A stretch of 64,000 bases of DNA, taken from positions 148,732 to 212,731 of the forward strand of contig NZ_SSSM01000002.1 of assembly GCF_004801885.1 (NCBI RefSeq), in the 5' to 3' direction. Positions 16,941 through 26,143 of this stretch are shown here, in pieces. Source of the DNA: Naasia lichenicola (lineage in GTDB: Bacteria > Actinomycetota > Actinomycetes > Actinomycetales > Microbacteriaceae). How positions within the stretch are numbered: position 1 is the first letter of the stretch; the number at the start of each line of letters is the position of its first letter. A program made the translations under genes and the position numbers. The notes beneath the pieces were generated by a model that saw only the letters and a program-made list of their open reading frames with translations, searched no databases and had not been told where the DNA came from.

Positions 16941-17885
16941 CTAGCCGCCGGCCAGGAGCTCCCGAGCGTCCTGGACGTCGCGACCCATCTGAGCGATCAG
17001 CGGACCCACGCCGTCGTAGGCGACCATGCCGCGGATGCGCGCCGCGAAGGTCACGTCCACCTCGTGGCCGTAGAGATCGAGCGTGCGATCCAGGACATGC
17101 GCCTCGATCGTCTTGCGCGAGACGTCGTCGAAGGTCGGATTGGTGCCCACGGAGATGGCGGCCGGGTATCGCGGGGTGCCCGGTACCGAGTGGTCGGTGA
17201 ACCAGCCCGCGTACACGCCGTCGCCGGGCGCGAAGCCGACCGCCTCCGCGGCGAGGTTGGCGGTCGGGAAGCCGAGCTCTCGACCCCGCTTCAGACCGTG
17301 CACCACGATCCCGTGGACGAGGGGCTCTCGGCCGAGCAGCTGCGCGGCGCGGGCGACATCGCCCTCGTCGAGGAGGCGTCGGATCCGGCTCGAGGAGACG
17401 GCGTCGCCGTCGGACTCGCGGATCGGAGCGACGACGGCCTCGAAGCCGCGCTCGGCGCCCAGCTCCTGGAGCATCGCCCCGTCCCCCGCACCTCGGGCGC
17501 CGAAGCGGAAGTTGGGGCCGACCATGACGACCTGGGCAGCGAGGCCGCGCACGAGCACCTCGTCGACGAACTCGACGGGCGACTTCGCGGCCATGGCGGC
17601 ATCGAAGGTCAGCACGAGGGTGGCGTCGATCCCGGTCTCCGCCAGCAGCTGGAGCTTCTGGTCGAGGCTGACCAGGCTCTCCGGGCACCGCTCGGGTGCC
17701 AGCAGGGCGAGCGGGTTGCGGTCGAAGGTGACCACGACCGAGGCGATCCCGCGCCGATGCGCCTGCGCCAGCATCTCGTCGAGGATCATCCGATGCCCGG
17801 TGTGGACGCCATCGAACTTGCCGATGGTGACCGCACTCGGGCCGTAGCCGGAGGGCAGCCCGGCGAGGTCGCGGAAGACCTCCAC
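16941..17885 (-). CDS. ribF: Bifunctional riboflavin kinase / FAD synthetase
   Basis: Converts riboflavin to FMN and FMN to FAD. The 314-residue protein shows the adenylyltransferase domain first (TIGKFDGVHTGHRMIL, VMVGPNFRFGARGAGD, SSSRIRRLLDEGDV) and the flavokinase domain from about residue 180 (HGLKRGRELGFPTANLA, DGVYAGWF, IEAHVLDRTLDLYG). Both domains look intact. GTG 17885 is preceded by GGAG and comes one base after the stop of the upstream membrane-protein gene, so it ends an operon led by truB. truB and ribF are common neighbours. Confidence 0.95.
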   Translation of the reverse strand: MEVFRDLAGLPSGYGPSAVTIGKFDGVHTGHRMILDEMLAQAHRRGIASVVVTFDRNPLALLAPERCPESLVSLDQKLQLLAETGIDATLVLTFDAAMAAKSPVEFVDEVLVRGLAAQVVMVGPNFRFGARGAGDGAMLQELGAERGFEAVVAPIRESDGDAVSSSRIRRLLDEGDVARAAQLLGREPLVHGIVVHGLKRGRELGFPTANLAAEAVGFAPGDGVYAGWFTDHSVPGTPRYPAAISVGTNPTFDDVSRKTIEAHVLDRTLDLYGHEVDVTFAARIRGMVAYDGVGPLIAQMGRDVQDARELLAGG

Positions 17886-17886
17886 G

Positions 17887-18381
17887 TCAGACTCCGGTCG
17901 GCGGGACGGGGCTGGAGACCGTGTCGGCTGCGATCGTATGGCCCTGGATGTGCGCGGCGGCGACCCGGCGCTGACGACGCAGCCAGAGCAGGCCGAAGAT
18001 CGGCAGCACGAGGGGAACGAACAGATAGCCGATGCCGTAGTACGACCAGACGGTGTTGCGCGGGAAGAGCTCGGCATCCACCACGGACAGTGTGCCGACG
18101 ACCAGGACGAAGAGCAGCTCGAAGCTGATCGTGACCAGCGCGATCCGGTACCAGACTGCGCCCGGCGCGATGAGGGCGATCGTCGCGAGGATGTACACCA
18201 CGGCCGCCAGTGCGGACAGCGAATAGGCGATCGGCGCCTGATCGAAGCCGGTGATGATCTGGACGGTCGAGCGGCCCGTGGCCGCGAGCGCGAGCACACC
18301 GTAGACGGCGATGAGCACGACGCCGACCCCGCGAACGCGTCGGGAGCTGCGGGGCTGCGGATCCTGCTCGGTGCTGGTCAT
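17887..18381 (-). CDS. Small four-helix membrane protein
   Basis: 164 residues with four predicted membrane helices at about 22-42 (VGVVLIAVYGVLALAA), 55-75, 82-105 (ALVTISFELLFVLVVGTLSV) and 118-140 (GYLFVPLVLPIFGLLWL), flanked by charged ends. It resembles integral membrane proteins commonly found beside ribF/truB in actinobacteria, whose function is unknown to me. Its stop codon is one base from the ribF start, suggesting coupled translation. Confidence 0.75.
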   Translation of the reverse strand: MTSTEQDPQPRSSRRVRGVGVVLIAVYGVLALAATGRSTVQIITGFDQAPIAYSLSALAAVVYILATIALIAPGAVWYRIALVTISFELLFVLVVGTLSVVDAELFPRNTVWSYYGIGYLFVPLVLPIFGLLWLRRQRRVAAAHIQGHTIAADTVSSPVPPTGV

Positions 18382-18463
18382 GACGCTCTCGATTATCCCA
18401 GGGCGCGGGCGGGACGATGCGCCTTGAGGCGCAGGATGGGTCGGCGAGGCGCGGGGCGCGGGC

Positions 18464-18832
18464 TCAGGCCTGCTGGACGGTCCAGATCACCAGCATCCGG
18501 TAGAGCATGATCGCGACGGCGAGGCAGGCGATGCCGACGATGACGGTGCTCCAGCGCCCCCGGTCGACGAGCGCCCAGGCGATGCCGGCGGCCGGCAGCA
18601 GGGCGGCGCTGACCAGGTAGACCCAGAACTCGAGCGGATTGCCGGTGGGGCTGTTGCCGGTGAAGGGCGCCACGATCGCCACGACAATCTGCGCGATGAG
18701 CAGCACCTCGACCAGTGCGGCTCCGCCCAGGGTGAGGTCCGACGGCCGACGGCCGAGCAGTCCGGACACCGCCGCGAGCAGGCCCGCCGCTGCGGCGACC
18801 GCGATCTCGACATAGGCGAGCCAGGGGATCAT
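18464..18832 (-). CDS. Small four-helix membrane protein
   Basis: 122 residues, mostly four hydrophobic helices (LAYVEIAVAAAAGLLAAVSG, LVEVLLIAQIVVAIVAPF, FWVYLVSAALLPAAGIAWAL, VIVGIACLAVAIMLYRMLVI). No motif assigns a function. The ATG overlaps the truB stop by ATGA, so it is translationally coupled to truB and probably cotranscribed with the ribF run downstream. Confidence 0.75.
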   Translation of the reverse strand: MIPWLAYVEIAVAAAAGLLAAVSGLLGRRPSDLTLGGAALVEVLLIAQIVVAIVAPFTGNSPTGNPLEFWVYLVSAALLPAAGIAWALVDRGRWSTVIVGIACLAVAIMLYRMLVIWTVQQA

Positions 18833-19797
18833 GCCGGTCCCACGGACGGGAAGCCGGTCAGGACCTGGCCCACGTGGTCGTCCCCCACCGTGATCAGGGC
18901 CACCAGAGCGCCGTCCGGACCGATGGCCGCGATGGGGCCTCCGGGCGCTGAGGCGGGCAGCGCGATCCGCTTGCCGTGCCCGAGGGCGATCGCGTCGGTG
19001 GCATCGAGCTCGATCGCCGGGAACAGGCGTCGTGCGACGGCTGCCGGTGCCAGGGCGTCGTCCGCGGAGGTGACGTCCTGCAGCCGGGTGGATTCCTCGA
19101 TGTCGAACGGCCCAACACGGGTCCTGCGCAGCGCGGTGAGGTGCCCGCCGACGCCGAGCGCGGCGCCGAGGTCGCGGGCGAGCGCCCGGACGTAGGTGCC
19201 GGACGAGCAGGCGACGACGACATCGAGGTCGACGGCGCCCGGCCGGTCCGTCGCATCCCGTCGGTCCAGCACGCGGAATTCGCTGACGATGACGGGCCGG
19301 GCGGGCAGGTCGACCTCCTCACCGGCACGCACGCGGGCGTAGCTGCGCTGGCCGTCGACCTTGATGGCGCTGACGGAGCTCGGCACCTGCTGGATCGCTC
19401 CGCTGAGCCGGGCGATCGAGTCGAGCACGGCGTCCTGTCGGACCGCCGTCGCGTCGATGAACGGACCGACCGGGTCGCCTTCCGCGTCGTCGGTGGTCGT
19501 GGCCTGGCCGAGTCGGATGGTGGCCAGGTAGACCTTGTCGATCCCCACCAGGTGGGTGAGCAGCCGCGTCGCGGGGCCGAGGCCGAGCACGAGCAGTCCG
19601 GTCGCCATCGGGTCGAGGGTTCCGGCGTGGCCGACCTTGCGGGTGCCCGCCGCTCGGCGCACCCGCGATACGACGTCGTGGCTGGTCGGGCCGCTCGGCT
19701 TGTCGACGAGGAGGATTCCGTTCGGGACGCCGGTGCTGTTGCTGGTGCTGATCTGCGCTGCGGCGGCGATGCCCGCGGATTCGGATGGTGCGGGCAT
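18829..19797 (-). CDS. truB: tRNA pseudouridine(55) synthase
   Basis: Makes pseudouridine 55 in the tRNA T-loop. 322 residues, with KPSGPTSHDVVSRVRR, KVGHAGTLDPMATGLL carrying the catalytic Asp (about residue 62), and the SGTYVRALARDLG block, followed by a C-terminal PUA-like domain. The first 25 residues are a Ser/Ala-rich extension with no homology that I recognise. It is usually next to rbfA, but here rbfA lies 3 kb away, with panE, a P-loop protein and a glycosylase between. Confidence 0.95.
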   Translation of the reverse strand: MPAPSESAGIAAAAQISTSNSTGVPNGILLVDKPSGPTSHDVVSRVRRAAGTRKVGHAGTLDPMATGLLVLGLGPATRLLTHLVGIDKVYLATIRLGQATTTDDAEGDPVGPFIDATAVRQDAVLDSIARLSGAIQQVPSSVSAIKVDGQRSYARVRAGEEVDLPARPVIVSEFRVLDRRDATDRPGAVDLDVVVACSSGTYVRALARDLGAALGVGGHLTALRRTRVGPFDIEESTRLQDVTSADDALAPAAVARRLFPAIELDATDAIALGHGKRIALPASAPGGPIAAIGPDGALVALITVGDDHVGQVLTGFPSVGPA

Positions 19798-19865
19798 GCC
19801 CGAATTCTCGCACGCATCGGCAGGGCGCTCCCCCGCAGGACGGCAGCGACCGCCGCGACGGCTCC

Positions 19866-19871
19866 TAGGAT
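19866..19871 (+). promoter_or_regulatory. -10 box TAGGAT of panE
   Basis: TAGGAT, 6 nt (CGGGAC), ATG 19878, with no ribosome site. Confidence 0.58.
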
Positions 19872-19877
19872 CGGGAC

Positions 19878-20861
19878 ATGCGGGTGGGAGTGGTCGGGGT
19901 GGGCGCCATCGGCGGAACCCTTGCGGCTCTGCTCGATCGCTCGGGGCACGAGATAGCGGTCGCTGCGCGTGGTGCGACGCTCGAGGCGATCAGCTCGGCG
20001 GGGCTGCAGCTGACGGGCGCCTTCGGGGAGTACACCGCGCACCCCTCGGCGGCGGAGACCCTGCCGAGCGGCGTGGCGTACGACCTCGTCGTCTTCGCCA
20101 CGAAGGCCATGGACGCCTCGACAGCCCTCGCCGCGAACGCCGGCGCCTGCGTGGGCACCCCGGTGCTGATCGTGCAGAACGGGCTCGACGCGATCACCGG
20201 AGCCGGCGAGCTCCTCCCGAATTCTCGGCTCCTCGGCGGGCTGTCGGTGTGGGCGGCGACCCAGACCCGGCCGGGCGGCATCCTGGTCACCGCACCCGGG
20301 TCGCTGGTGATCGGGCCGACGGACGACGCCGATCCGATCGTGCAGCTGCTCGGCGAGGCGGTGCCGACAAGCGCGACCCGCGACCTCGTCGCGTCGCAGT
20401 GGTCGAAGCTGGTCGTCAACCAGGTCAATGCGCTCCCCGCGATCACGGGGCTCAGCGTGCAGGAGACGGTGGCCGACCCGGACCTTCGGCGGGTGCTCAC
20501 GGCGAGCATCCGCGAGACGGTGGGCGTCGCCCGCGCGGCCGGAGTGCGCTTCGCGCGCTTCCAGGGGCTGTCGGATCCGCTGCTCTCCGTCATCCGCGGG
20601 GTGCCCGCTCGGCTCGCCGAGCAGCTGCCCCGGCTGATGGCGCGGCGGATGGGCCAGGTGCCGAACTACGGATCGACCCTGCAGAGCATCCGGCGCGGCC
20701 TGCCGACGGAGATCGACTACCTGAACGGTGCGGTGGTCGCGGCGGCCGCGCGCGCCGGTGTCGCCGCCCCGATCAACGAGCGACTGACCCGGCTGGTGCA
20801 TGAGGTGGAGCGGACGGGCGTCTTCCTCACGCCCGCCGAGGTCGCCGAACAGGTGCGCTGA
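19878..20861 (+). CDS. panE: Ketopantoate reductase family (2-dehydropantoate 2-reductase)
   Basis: NADPH-dependent reduction of 2-dehydropantoate to pantoate in coenzyme A synthesis, if it is true PanE. 327 residues with the Rossmann start MRVGVVGVGAIGGTLAALLD, VFATKAMD, VLIVQNGLDA, the catalytic Lys/Asn block SQWSKLVVNQVNALPAITG (about residues 173-191) and GSTLQSIRRGLPTEIDYLNG near the end. Paralogues acting on other 2-oxo acids exist in this family, so the exact substrate is probable rather than certain. It converges on the 21059 gene. Confidence 0.88.
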   Translation: MRVGVVGVGAIGGTLAALLDRSGHEIAVAARGATLEAISSAGLQLTGAFGEYTAHPSAAETLPSGVAYDLVVFATKAMDASTALAANAGACVGTPVLIVQNGLDAITGAGELLPNSRLLGGLSVWAATQTRPGGILVTAPGSLVIGPTDDADPIVQLLGEAVPTSATRDLVASQWSKLVVNQVNALPAITGLSVQETVADPDLRRVLTASIRETVGVARAAGVRFARFQGLSDPLLSVIRGVPARLAEQLPRLMARRMGQVPNYGSTLQSIRRGLPTEIDYLNGAVVAAAARAGVAAPINERLTRLVHEVERTGVFLTPAEVAEQVR

Positions 20862-20879
20862 GCCGTCTGGCCGCGGGGG

Positions 20880-21052
20880 GCCTCGGTACGGCGCTGGCGC
20901 GCCTACTCGACCACCGAGCGCGGGGCTGCGCGTCGACCCCGCCGCTCGAGGAGACCTGCCCCGGTGGTCGAGTAGGCCGTTCACGGCCCTATCGAGGCCC
21001 TTGCCCACCCACCCGGTGGTCGAGTAGGCCGTTCACGGCCGTATCGAGGCCC
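20880..21052. repeat. Three REP-like units between convergent genes
   Basis: One unit in reverse orientation (20880-20916, GCCTCGGTACGG...CTACTCGACCACCG) and two nearly identical direct units (20961-21000 and 21013-21052, CGGTGGTCGAGTAGGCCG, TTCA, CGGCC, TATCGAGGCCC). Each folds on a GGCCG-TTCA-CGGCC core extended by TA/TA and TCGA/TCGA. They fill the gap between panE and the opposing gene, where they could act as transcription stops. Confidence 0.85.
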
Positions 21053-21058
21053 TCCGCG

Positions 21059-21544
21059 TCAGCAGCTGTCGGAGAAGGTGCGCCGCGGATGCTCCGGGTC
21101 GCCGTTGTCGAGGTTGGCGGTCGCGGCGACGCGCGGGCGGAAGCTGCGCTCGTAGTCGAGCTGCCCCGTGCTCCGATCCTCGGCACCTTCGGGCGCGACG
21201 CCGATCCAGATCGAGTAGATGAAGACGCTCGACAGCGGCGGCTGCAGGAGGCCGCTTCCATCGACGACGAGGATGGCGTCGCCCTCGCCTGCGCGGAACG
21301 GGAGCACGACGTCCGCGCGGAAGGCGTCGGCCGATGCCCCGGGGCTGAACGAGTCGAAGCTCGCCCGCTCTGCTCCACCCCCGGAACGGCGGATGGCTTC
21401 GGCGATGCCGTCGGCGATCTCGCCCTGACCGGCGCCCGCACGACCGTCGACCGCGACCAGCCAGCGTCCGGTGCCGTAGTTGTGCAGGATCTCAGTGGCG
21501 AAGTCGTCGAAGACGTCCTGTTTCGCCGGCGCCCATCTGGCCAT
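21059..21544 (-). CDS. Uridine-kinase-like P-loop protein with a defective Walker A
   Basis: 161 residues resembling the N-terminal half of actinobacterial uridine/phosphoribulokinase-like proteins: WLVAVDGRAGAGQGEIADGI follows the WLVAVDG strand where the P-loop should read GxxGxGK(S/T). Here the invariant Lys is Gln and the Ser/Thr is Gly. A later strand, ILVVDGSGLLQPPLSSVFIY, fits the family. The lid and base-recognition parts are short or missing. It is probably unable to bind ATP in the usual way. The ATG is placed by a TAGGCT box 6 nt upstream. A divergent decayed homologue is the alternative, but the frame is open and well coded. Confidence 0.7.
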   Translation of the reverse strand: MARWAPAKQDVFDDFATEILHNYGTGRWLVAVDGRAGAGQGEIADGIAEAIRRSGGGAERASFDSFSPGASADAFRADVVLPFRAGEGDAILVVDGSGLLQPPLSSVFIYSIWIGVAPEGAEDRSTGQLDYERSFRPRVAATANLDNGDPEHPRRTFSDSC

Positions 21545-21550
21545 GCGTCG

Positions 21551-21556
21551 AGCCTA
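21551..21556 (-). promoter_or_regulatory. -10 box TAGGCT of the 21544 gene
   Basis: Minus-strand TAGGCT ends 6 nt before ATG 21544. The opposite-strand box of the glycosylase gene lies only 33 nt away. Confidence 0.58.
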
Positions 21557-21589
21557 CGCTCCGGCGGGCTCCCGTCCTCCGCGCGCACC

Positions 21590-21595
21590 TAGGAT
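21590..21595 (+). promoter_or_regulatory. -10 box TAGGAT of the MutY-type gene
   Basis: TAGGAT is followed by 7 nt and GTG 21603. The spacing is one base longer than the usual 6 in this window. Confidence 0.5.
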
Positions 21596-21602
21596 CGAGC
21601 CG

Positions 21603-22565
21603 GTGAACGGGTCGGGGCGGGAAGCAGGGCAGGCGGCGGGGCAGGAATCAAGCGACGAGTCGAGCATCACGGACCTGCAGTCCGCCTCCGACTCCCGCCC
21701 GTCCGAAATGGCCGAGCCGATCATCGACTGGTTCGCCGAGAACGGACGGGACCTGCCTTGGCGTCGTCCCGGGTTCAGCGCCTGGGGAACCCTGGTCAGC
21801 GAGTTCATGCTTCAGCAGACGCCCGTCGTCCGTGTGATCCCGCGACTGCTGGAATGGCTCGAGCGCTGGCCGACCCCTGCCGATCTCGCTGCGGTCCCTC
21901 CGGGCGAGGCCGTTCGGGCCTGGGGGCGCCTCGGGTATCCGCGACGGGCGCTCGCGCTGCACGCGTGCGCCACCGCGATCGCCGCGGAGCACGGCAACGA
22001 GGTGCCGGAGGACGTCGAGGTTCTGCTGGGCCTGCCCGGCATCGGCCCGTACACGGCGCGGGCCGTCGCCGCATTCGCGTACGGTCATCGGCACCCGGTC
22101 GTCGACGTCAATGTGCGGCGCGTGCTGGCGCGTGCAGTGGACGGCCTGGGACAGCCCGGCCCCGCGCGGACGACTCAGGATCTCGCCTCGATGGACGCCC
22201 ATCTGCCCGGTGGAATCCGCGAGGCCCGTGCCTTCAACGCCGGGACCATGGAGCTGGGCGCGATCGTCTGCACCGCGCGAGCCCCTCGGTGCGACGAATG
22301 CCCGATCTCCGCGCTGTGCGCCTGGCGCGCCGCCGGCTATCCGGAGTTCACCGGGCCTCGGACGCCGGTGCAGAAGCGCTACGAGGGATCCGATCGGCAG
22401 GCCCGTGGACGAATCCTCGGTGAGCTCCGTTCGACGAACATCCCCATCGGCGGAGCGGCTCTGACCAAGCTGATCCCCGATCCCGACCAGCGAGATCGCT
22501 CCGTCGCGGGGCTGCTCGCCGACGGGCTGATCGTGGACACGACCGACGGATACGCCCTGCCCTGA
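21603..22565 (+). CDS. mutY: A/G-specific adenine DNA glycosylase (MutY type)
   Basis: Base-excision repair enzyme removing adenine opposite 8-oxoguanine. The visible features are the catalytic Glu in EFMLQQTPVVRV, the helix-hairpin-helix LPGIGPYTARAVAAFAYG, the catalytic Asp in VVDVNVRRVLAR, and a complete 4Fe-4S motif with Cys spacing 6-2-5 in CTARAPRCDECPISALC. At 320 residues it lacks the C-terminal NUDIX-like 8-oxoG recognition domain of E. coli MutY, as is usual for short actinobacterial forms. The first 30 residues before MAEPIIDWF are Ser/Gln-rich and may not be conserved; ATG 21708 is an alternative start. Confidence 0.88.
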   Translation: MNGSGREAGQAAGQESSDESSITDLQSASDSRPSEMAEPIIDWFAENGRDLPWRRPGFSAWGTLVSEFMLQQTPVVRVIPRLLEWLERWPTPADLAAVPPGEAVRAWGRLGYPRRALALHACATAIAAEHGNEVPEDVEVLLGLPGIGPYTARAVAAFAYGHRHPVVDVNVRRVLARAVDGLGQPGPARTTQDLASMDAHLPGGIREARAFNAGTMELGAIVCTARAPRCDECPISALCAWRAAGYPEFTGPRTPVQKRYEGSDRQARGRILGELRSTNIPIGGAALTKLIPDPDQRDRSVAGLLADGLIVDTTDGYALP

Positions 22566-22767
22566 GCGTCGTCCGGTAGGACGTCATCCTGTCGAGGGAC
22601 CACCCATGAGCACGTTCGCTGAACAACAGATTGGGCGAAACGCCTGCACAGAGGGCAGAATCGTCGATGAGTCGCCGGCGGCGCGCCACCCGAGCCTCCG
22701 GCGGCTCGTCTCTTCTCCGGTTCAGCCGGAGAGTCGACGGGCCAGCTGAAGCGTCGGTCGAGCCGTC

Positions 22768-23205
22768 CTACTCCTCGTCGTCGAGCTCGCGCGGCTTCAC
22801 GTACGGGTCGGCGTCGCCGGCGTACGCGGCCGAGCTCGCGAGCTCTTGAGCCGCCTTGTCACGCTGCTGCGCCTCGGCGAGCAGCGACTCGATGGCGGCC
22901 GCGTTCTCGGGGACCGCGTCGGCGATGAACTCGAGGCTGGGCGTGAGTCGCGTGGTGATGTTGCGGCCGACCTCGGTGCGCAGCATGCCGGTCGCCGCCT
23001 TGAGCGCAGCGGCGCTGTCGGCGCGCTCCTCATCCGATCCGTAGACCGTGTAGAAGATCGAGGCGTGCTGGAGGTCACCGGTCACCCGGACGTCCGTGAT
23101 GGTGACGAAGCCGAGTCGGGGGTCGCGGATGCCCTTGTCGAGGCGCTTGGCCACGACCTCCTTGATGCGATCCGCGAGCTTGAGCGCGCGTCCGTGGTCG
23201 ACCAT
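22768..23205 (-). CDS. rbfA: 30S ribosome-binding factor A
   Basis: Assists late maturation of the small ribosomal subunit around helix 1 of 16S rRNA. The 145-residue chain has the KH-like core with ADRIKEVVAKRLDKGIRDPR, FVTITDVRVTGDLQHASIFY and LRTEVGRNITTRLTPSLEFI, plus an acidic C-terminal tail ending in LDDEE. It lies downstream of infB on the same strand, separated by about 110 nt that hold a nested palindrome. The usual partner truB is not adjacent. Confidence 0.95.
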   Translation of the reverse strand: MVDHGRALKLADRIKEVVAKRLDKGIRDPRLGFVTITDVRVTGDLQHASIFYTVYGSDEERADSAAALKAATGMLRTEVGRNITTRLTPSLEFIADAVPENAAAIESLLAEAQQRDKAAQELASSAAYAGDADPYVKPRELDDEE

Positions 23206-23242
23206 GGGTGTGGTCCTTTCTGGAACCAGGTCCTGCAGAAAT

Positions 23243-23300
23243 ACCTACGTTCCGGCCGAATGCCTACGAAATAGCGTAGGTATCCGACCGGAACGTAGGT
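23243..23300. repeat. Nested palindrome between infB and rbfA
   Basis: Outer arms ACCTACGTTCCGG (23243-23255) and CCGGAACGTAGGT (23288-23300) are perfect. Inside is CCTACG-AAATAG-CGTAGG (23263-23280). The word CCTACG/CGTAGG thus occurs four times. On the minus-strand mRNA it would form a two-tier stem-loop just after the infB stop. Confidence 0.85.
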
Positions 23301-23314
23301 AGGGATGGGGTCCG

Positions 23315-26143
23315 CTAGGCGCGCACCTTCTCCTTCATCTCGATGGTCTCGATCTCATCGCCGATCTGGATGTCGTTGAACTTGCCCAGACCGATACCGG
23401 CCTCGTAGCCGTCGCGCACCTCGGTGACGTCGTCCTTGAAGCGGCGCAGCGAGTCGATCGCCAGGTTGTCGCCCACCACGACGCCGTTGCGGATGACCCG
23501 CGCCTTGGCGTTCCTGGTGATGATTCCCGAGCGGACCAGCACACCGGCGATGTTGCCGACCTTGGAGGAGCGGAAGATCTCGCGGATCTCCGCGAGGCCC
23601 GACTGGTGCTCCTCGAACTCCGGCTTGAGCATGCCCTTGAGCGAGCTCTCGATGTCCTCGAGAGCGGCGTAGATGACCGAGTAGAAGCGGATGTCCACTC
23701 CCTCACGGGCTGCACGCTCGCGTGCCTTGCTGTCGGGGCGCACGTTGAATCCGACGATGATCGCGTTGTCGACGGTCGCGAGGTTGACGTCGCTCTCGGT
23801 GACGGCGCCGACGCCGCGGTGGATGATCCGCAGCTGCACGCTGTCGTCGACCTCGATCTTGAGCAGCGCCTCTTCGAGTGCTTCGACAGCACCCGAGACG
23901 TCGCCCTTGATGATGAGGTTGAGCGCGTCGACCTTGCCCTCTTCGAGTGCACGGGTGAAGTCCTCGAGCGAGATGCGCTTGCGGGCCTTGGCCAGCTGGG
24001 CGTTGCGCTCGACGGCTTCGCGCTTCTCCGCGATCTGACGCGCGGTGCGGTCCTCCTCGGTGACGAGGAAGGTGTCGCCGGCGCGCGGGACCGACGAGAG
24101 GCCCTGCACCTGGACGGCCCGTGCGGGGTACGCCTCGGAGATCGCGACGCCGTTCTCGTCGCTCATCGCACGAACACGGCCGTAGGCCGTGCCCGCCACG
24201 ATGGAGTCGCCGACGCGCAGCGTCCCGGACTGGATGAGCACGGTCGCGACTGCGCCGCGGCCCTTGTCGAGGCGCGCTTCGATCGCGACGCCGCGTGCGT
24301 CCTTGTTGGGGTTCGCACGCAGGTCGAGGCCGGCGTCGGCGGTGAGCAGGATCGCGTCGAGCAGGTTCTCGATGCCGGTTCCGTTGCGGGCCGACACGTC
24401 GACGAACATGACGTCTCCGCCGTACTCCTCGGCGACCAGACCGAACTCGGTCAGCTGCTGACGGATCTTGGCCGGGTTGGCGTCTTCCTTGTCGACCTTG
24501 TTGACGGCGACGACGATCGGCACGCCGGCGGCCTGGGCGTGGTTGAGCGCCTCGACCGTCTGCGGCATGACGCCGTCATCCGCGGCGACCACGAGGACCG
24601 CCATGTCCGTCACCTGGGCGCCGCGGGCACGCATGGCGGTGAACGCCTCGTGACCGGGGGTGTCGATGAAGGTGATGGCGCGCTCGTAGCCCTCGTGCTC
24701 CGTCCACACCTGGTACGCACCGATGTGCTGGGTGATGCCACCCGCCTCACCGGCCACGACGTTGGTCTGGCGGATCGCGTCGAGCAGGCGCGTCTTTCCA
24801 TGGTCGACGTGACCCATGACGGTGACGACGGGCGGACGGATCTCGAGGTCCTCGTCGCTCTCGTCCTCGAGCTCCTGGTCGAGGTCGAGGTCGAAGCCGG
24901 CGAGCAGCTCGCGGTCCTCGTCCTCGGGAGAGACCATCTGGATCTTGTAGCCGAGCTCGGTGCCGAGCACGTCGAAGGTCGCCTCGTCGAGGGACTCCGT
25001 GGCGGTCGCCATCTCACCGAGGTGGAACAGCACGGTCACGATGTTTCCGGGGCTGGCGTCGATCTTGTCCGCGAAGTCGGTGATCGAGGCGCCGCGGCGC
25101 AGACGCACCACGGTGGTGCCGTCGCCACGGGGAACGCTGACGCCGCCGAGCGACGGAGCCTCGCGCATCTCGAACTCTGCGCGCTTCGTGCGCTTCGACT
25201 TGCGGGCCTTGCTCTTGCCGCCACCGCGACCGAAGGCACCAGCGGTGCCGCCGCCGGGTCCACGGCCACGGCCGCCTGCGCCGCCACCTGCGGGGCGCGG
25301 GGCGCCGAACCCGGTGCCGGGCGCGCCGCCGGGACGCTGGAAGCCGCCGCCGGCGCCGCCGGGACGTGCTCCCGGGCTGCCGGGACGCTGCTGGAATCCG
25401 GGACGCGAGCCGGGTGCGCCGGGACGTGCGCCGGGAGCACCCGGTCCACCCGGGCGCGGGGCGCCGGGGCGGGGTGCTGCGGGACGCGGGATGCCGCCGG
25501 GGCCGGTCGCGCCGGGTGCTCCGCCCGGACGCATGCCCTGATTGGCCGCGAAGGGGTTGTTGCCGGGGCGCGGTGCGCCGGGGCGCTGCATGCCCTGGCT
25601 GCTGGCGTAGGGGTTGTTGCCCGGACGCGGCTGGCCGGGGCGCGGGATGCCCGGACGCGGGATCCCGGAGGATCCGTCGGTCGGCGCAGGAGCCGGGGCG
25701 GATGCCGCGGCGGCCGGACGCTCGGGAGCGGACGGGCTCTGCGGAGAGCGCGGGGCGCTGGCGGGCGCGGGCGCGCTGGCGGCGGGACGCTGAGCCTCGG
25801 GGGCACGGGTCGGCGCAGGGGCTGCGGCCGGAGCGGGCGCGATGGAGGACGGGGTCGCGGCGCGCGCCGGGGCGGGCGCTGCAGATGCCGGGCTGGCCGA
25901 CGTGGGTCGGGCGGCCGGGGTACCGGCGGGGGTGCTCGGAGCCGTTGCGACGGCTGCCGCGGGCTTGCTGCCCGTGATGCCGTCGGCCTCGAGTCGGGCC
26001 TTCAGCTTGCGGACGACCGGGGGCTCGATGCTCGAGGACGGTCCCTTGACGAACTCGCCCATCTCCTTGAGCTTCGCCAGGGCGACCTTTGTATCAATGC
26101 CGAGATCGTTTGCGACCTCGTGCACGCGTGGTTTCGCTGCCAC
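23315..26143 (-). CDS. infB: Translation initiation factor IF-2
   Basis: GTPase that brings initiator fMet-tRNA to the 30S subunit. 942 residues: an N-terminal IF2 subdomain ([20 protein letters not shown]), about 280 residues of Ala/Pro then Gly/Pro/Arg low complexity with many PRPG and GAPRPG units (roughly residues 55-310), then the GTPase core with [18 protein letters not shown] (about 440), DTPGHEAF and [11 protein letters not shown], and IF2 domains II-IV to the C-terminus. The long Gly/Pro-rich linker is typical of actinobacterial IF-2. GTG 26143 is preceded by CAGGAG. Confidence 0.97.
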   Translation of the reverse strand: MAAKPRVHEVANDLGIDTKVALAKLKEMGEFVKGPSSSIEPPVVRKLKARLEADGITGSKPAAAVATAPSTPAGTPAARPTSASPASAAPAPARAATPSSIAPAPAAAPAPTRAPEAQRPAASAPAPASAPRSPQSPSAPERPAAAASAPAPAPTDGSSGIPRPGIPRPGQPRPGNNPYASSQGMQRPGAPRPGNNPFAANQGMRPGGAPGATGPGGIPRPAAPRPGAPRPGGPGAPGARPGAPGSRPGFQQRPGSPGARPGGAGGGFQRPGGAPGTGFGAPRPAGGGAGGRGRGPGGGTAGAFGRGGGKSKARKSKRTKRAEFEMREAPSLGGVSVPRGDGTTVVRLRRGASITDFADKIDASPGNIVTVLFHLGEMATATESLDEATFDVLGTELGYKIQMVSPEDEDRELLAGFDLDLDQELEDESDEDLEIRPPVVTVMGHVDHGKTRLLDAIRQTNVVAGEAGGITQHIGAYQVWTEHEGYERAITFIDTPGHEAFTAMRARGAQVTDMAVLVVAADDGVMPQTVEALNHAQAAGVPIVVAVNKVDKEDANPAKIRQQLTEFGLVAEEYGGDVMFVDVSARNGTGIENLLDAILLTADAGLDLRANPNKDARGVAIEARLDKGRGAVATVLIQSGTLRVGDSIVAGTAYGRVRAMSDENGVAISEAYPARAVQVQGLSSVPRAGDTFLVTEEDRTARQIAEKREAVERNAQLAKARKRISLEDFTRALEEGKVDALNLIIKGDVSGAVEALEEALLKIEVDDSVQLRIIHRGVGAVTESDVNLATVDNAIIVGFNVRPDSKARERAAREGVDIRFYSVIYAALEDIESSLKGMLKPEFEEHQSGLAEIREIFRSSKVGNIAGVLVRSGIITRNAKARVIRNGVVVGDNLAIDSLRRFKDDVTEVRDGYEAGIGLGKFNDIQIGDEIETIEMKEKVRA

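Noticed and set aside
22566..22767. 72-codon frame and a CTCCGG-TTCA-CCGGAG hairpin between the MutY-type gene and rbfA
   Set aside because: The frame has no support. The hairpin (about 22715-22731) lacks a T-tract, so I left both out of the annotation.
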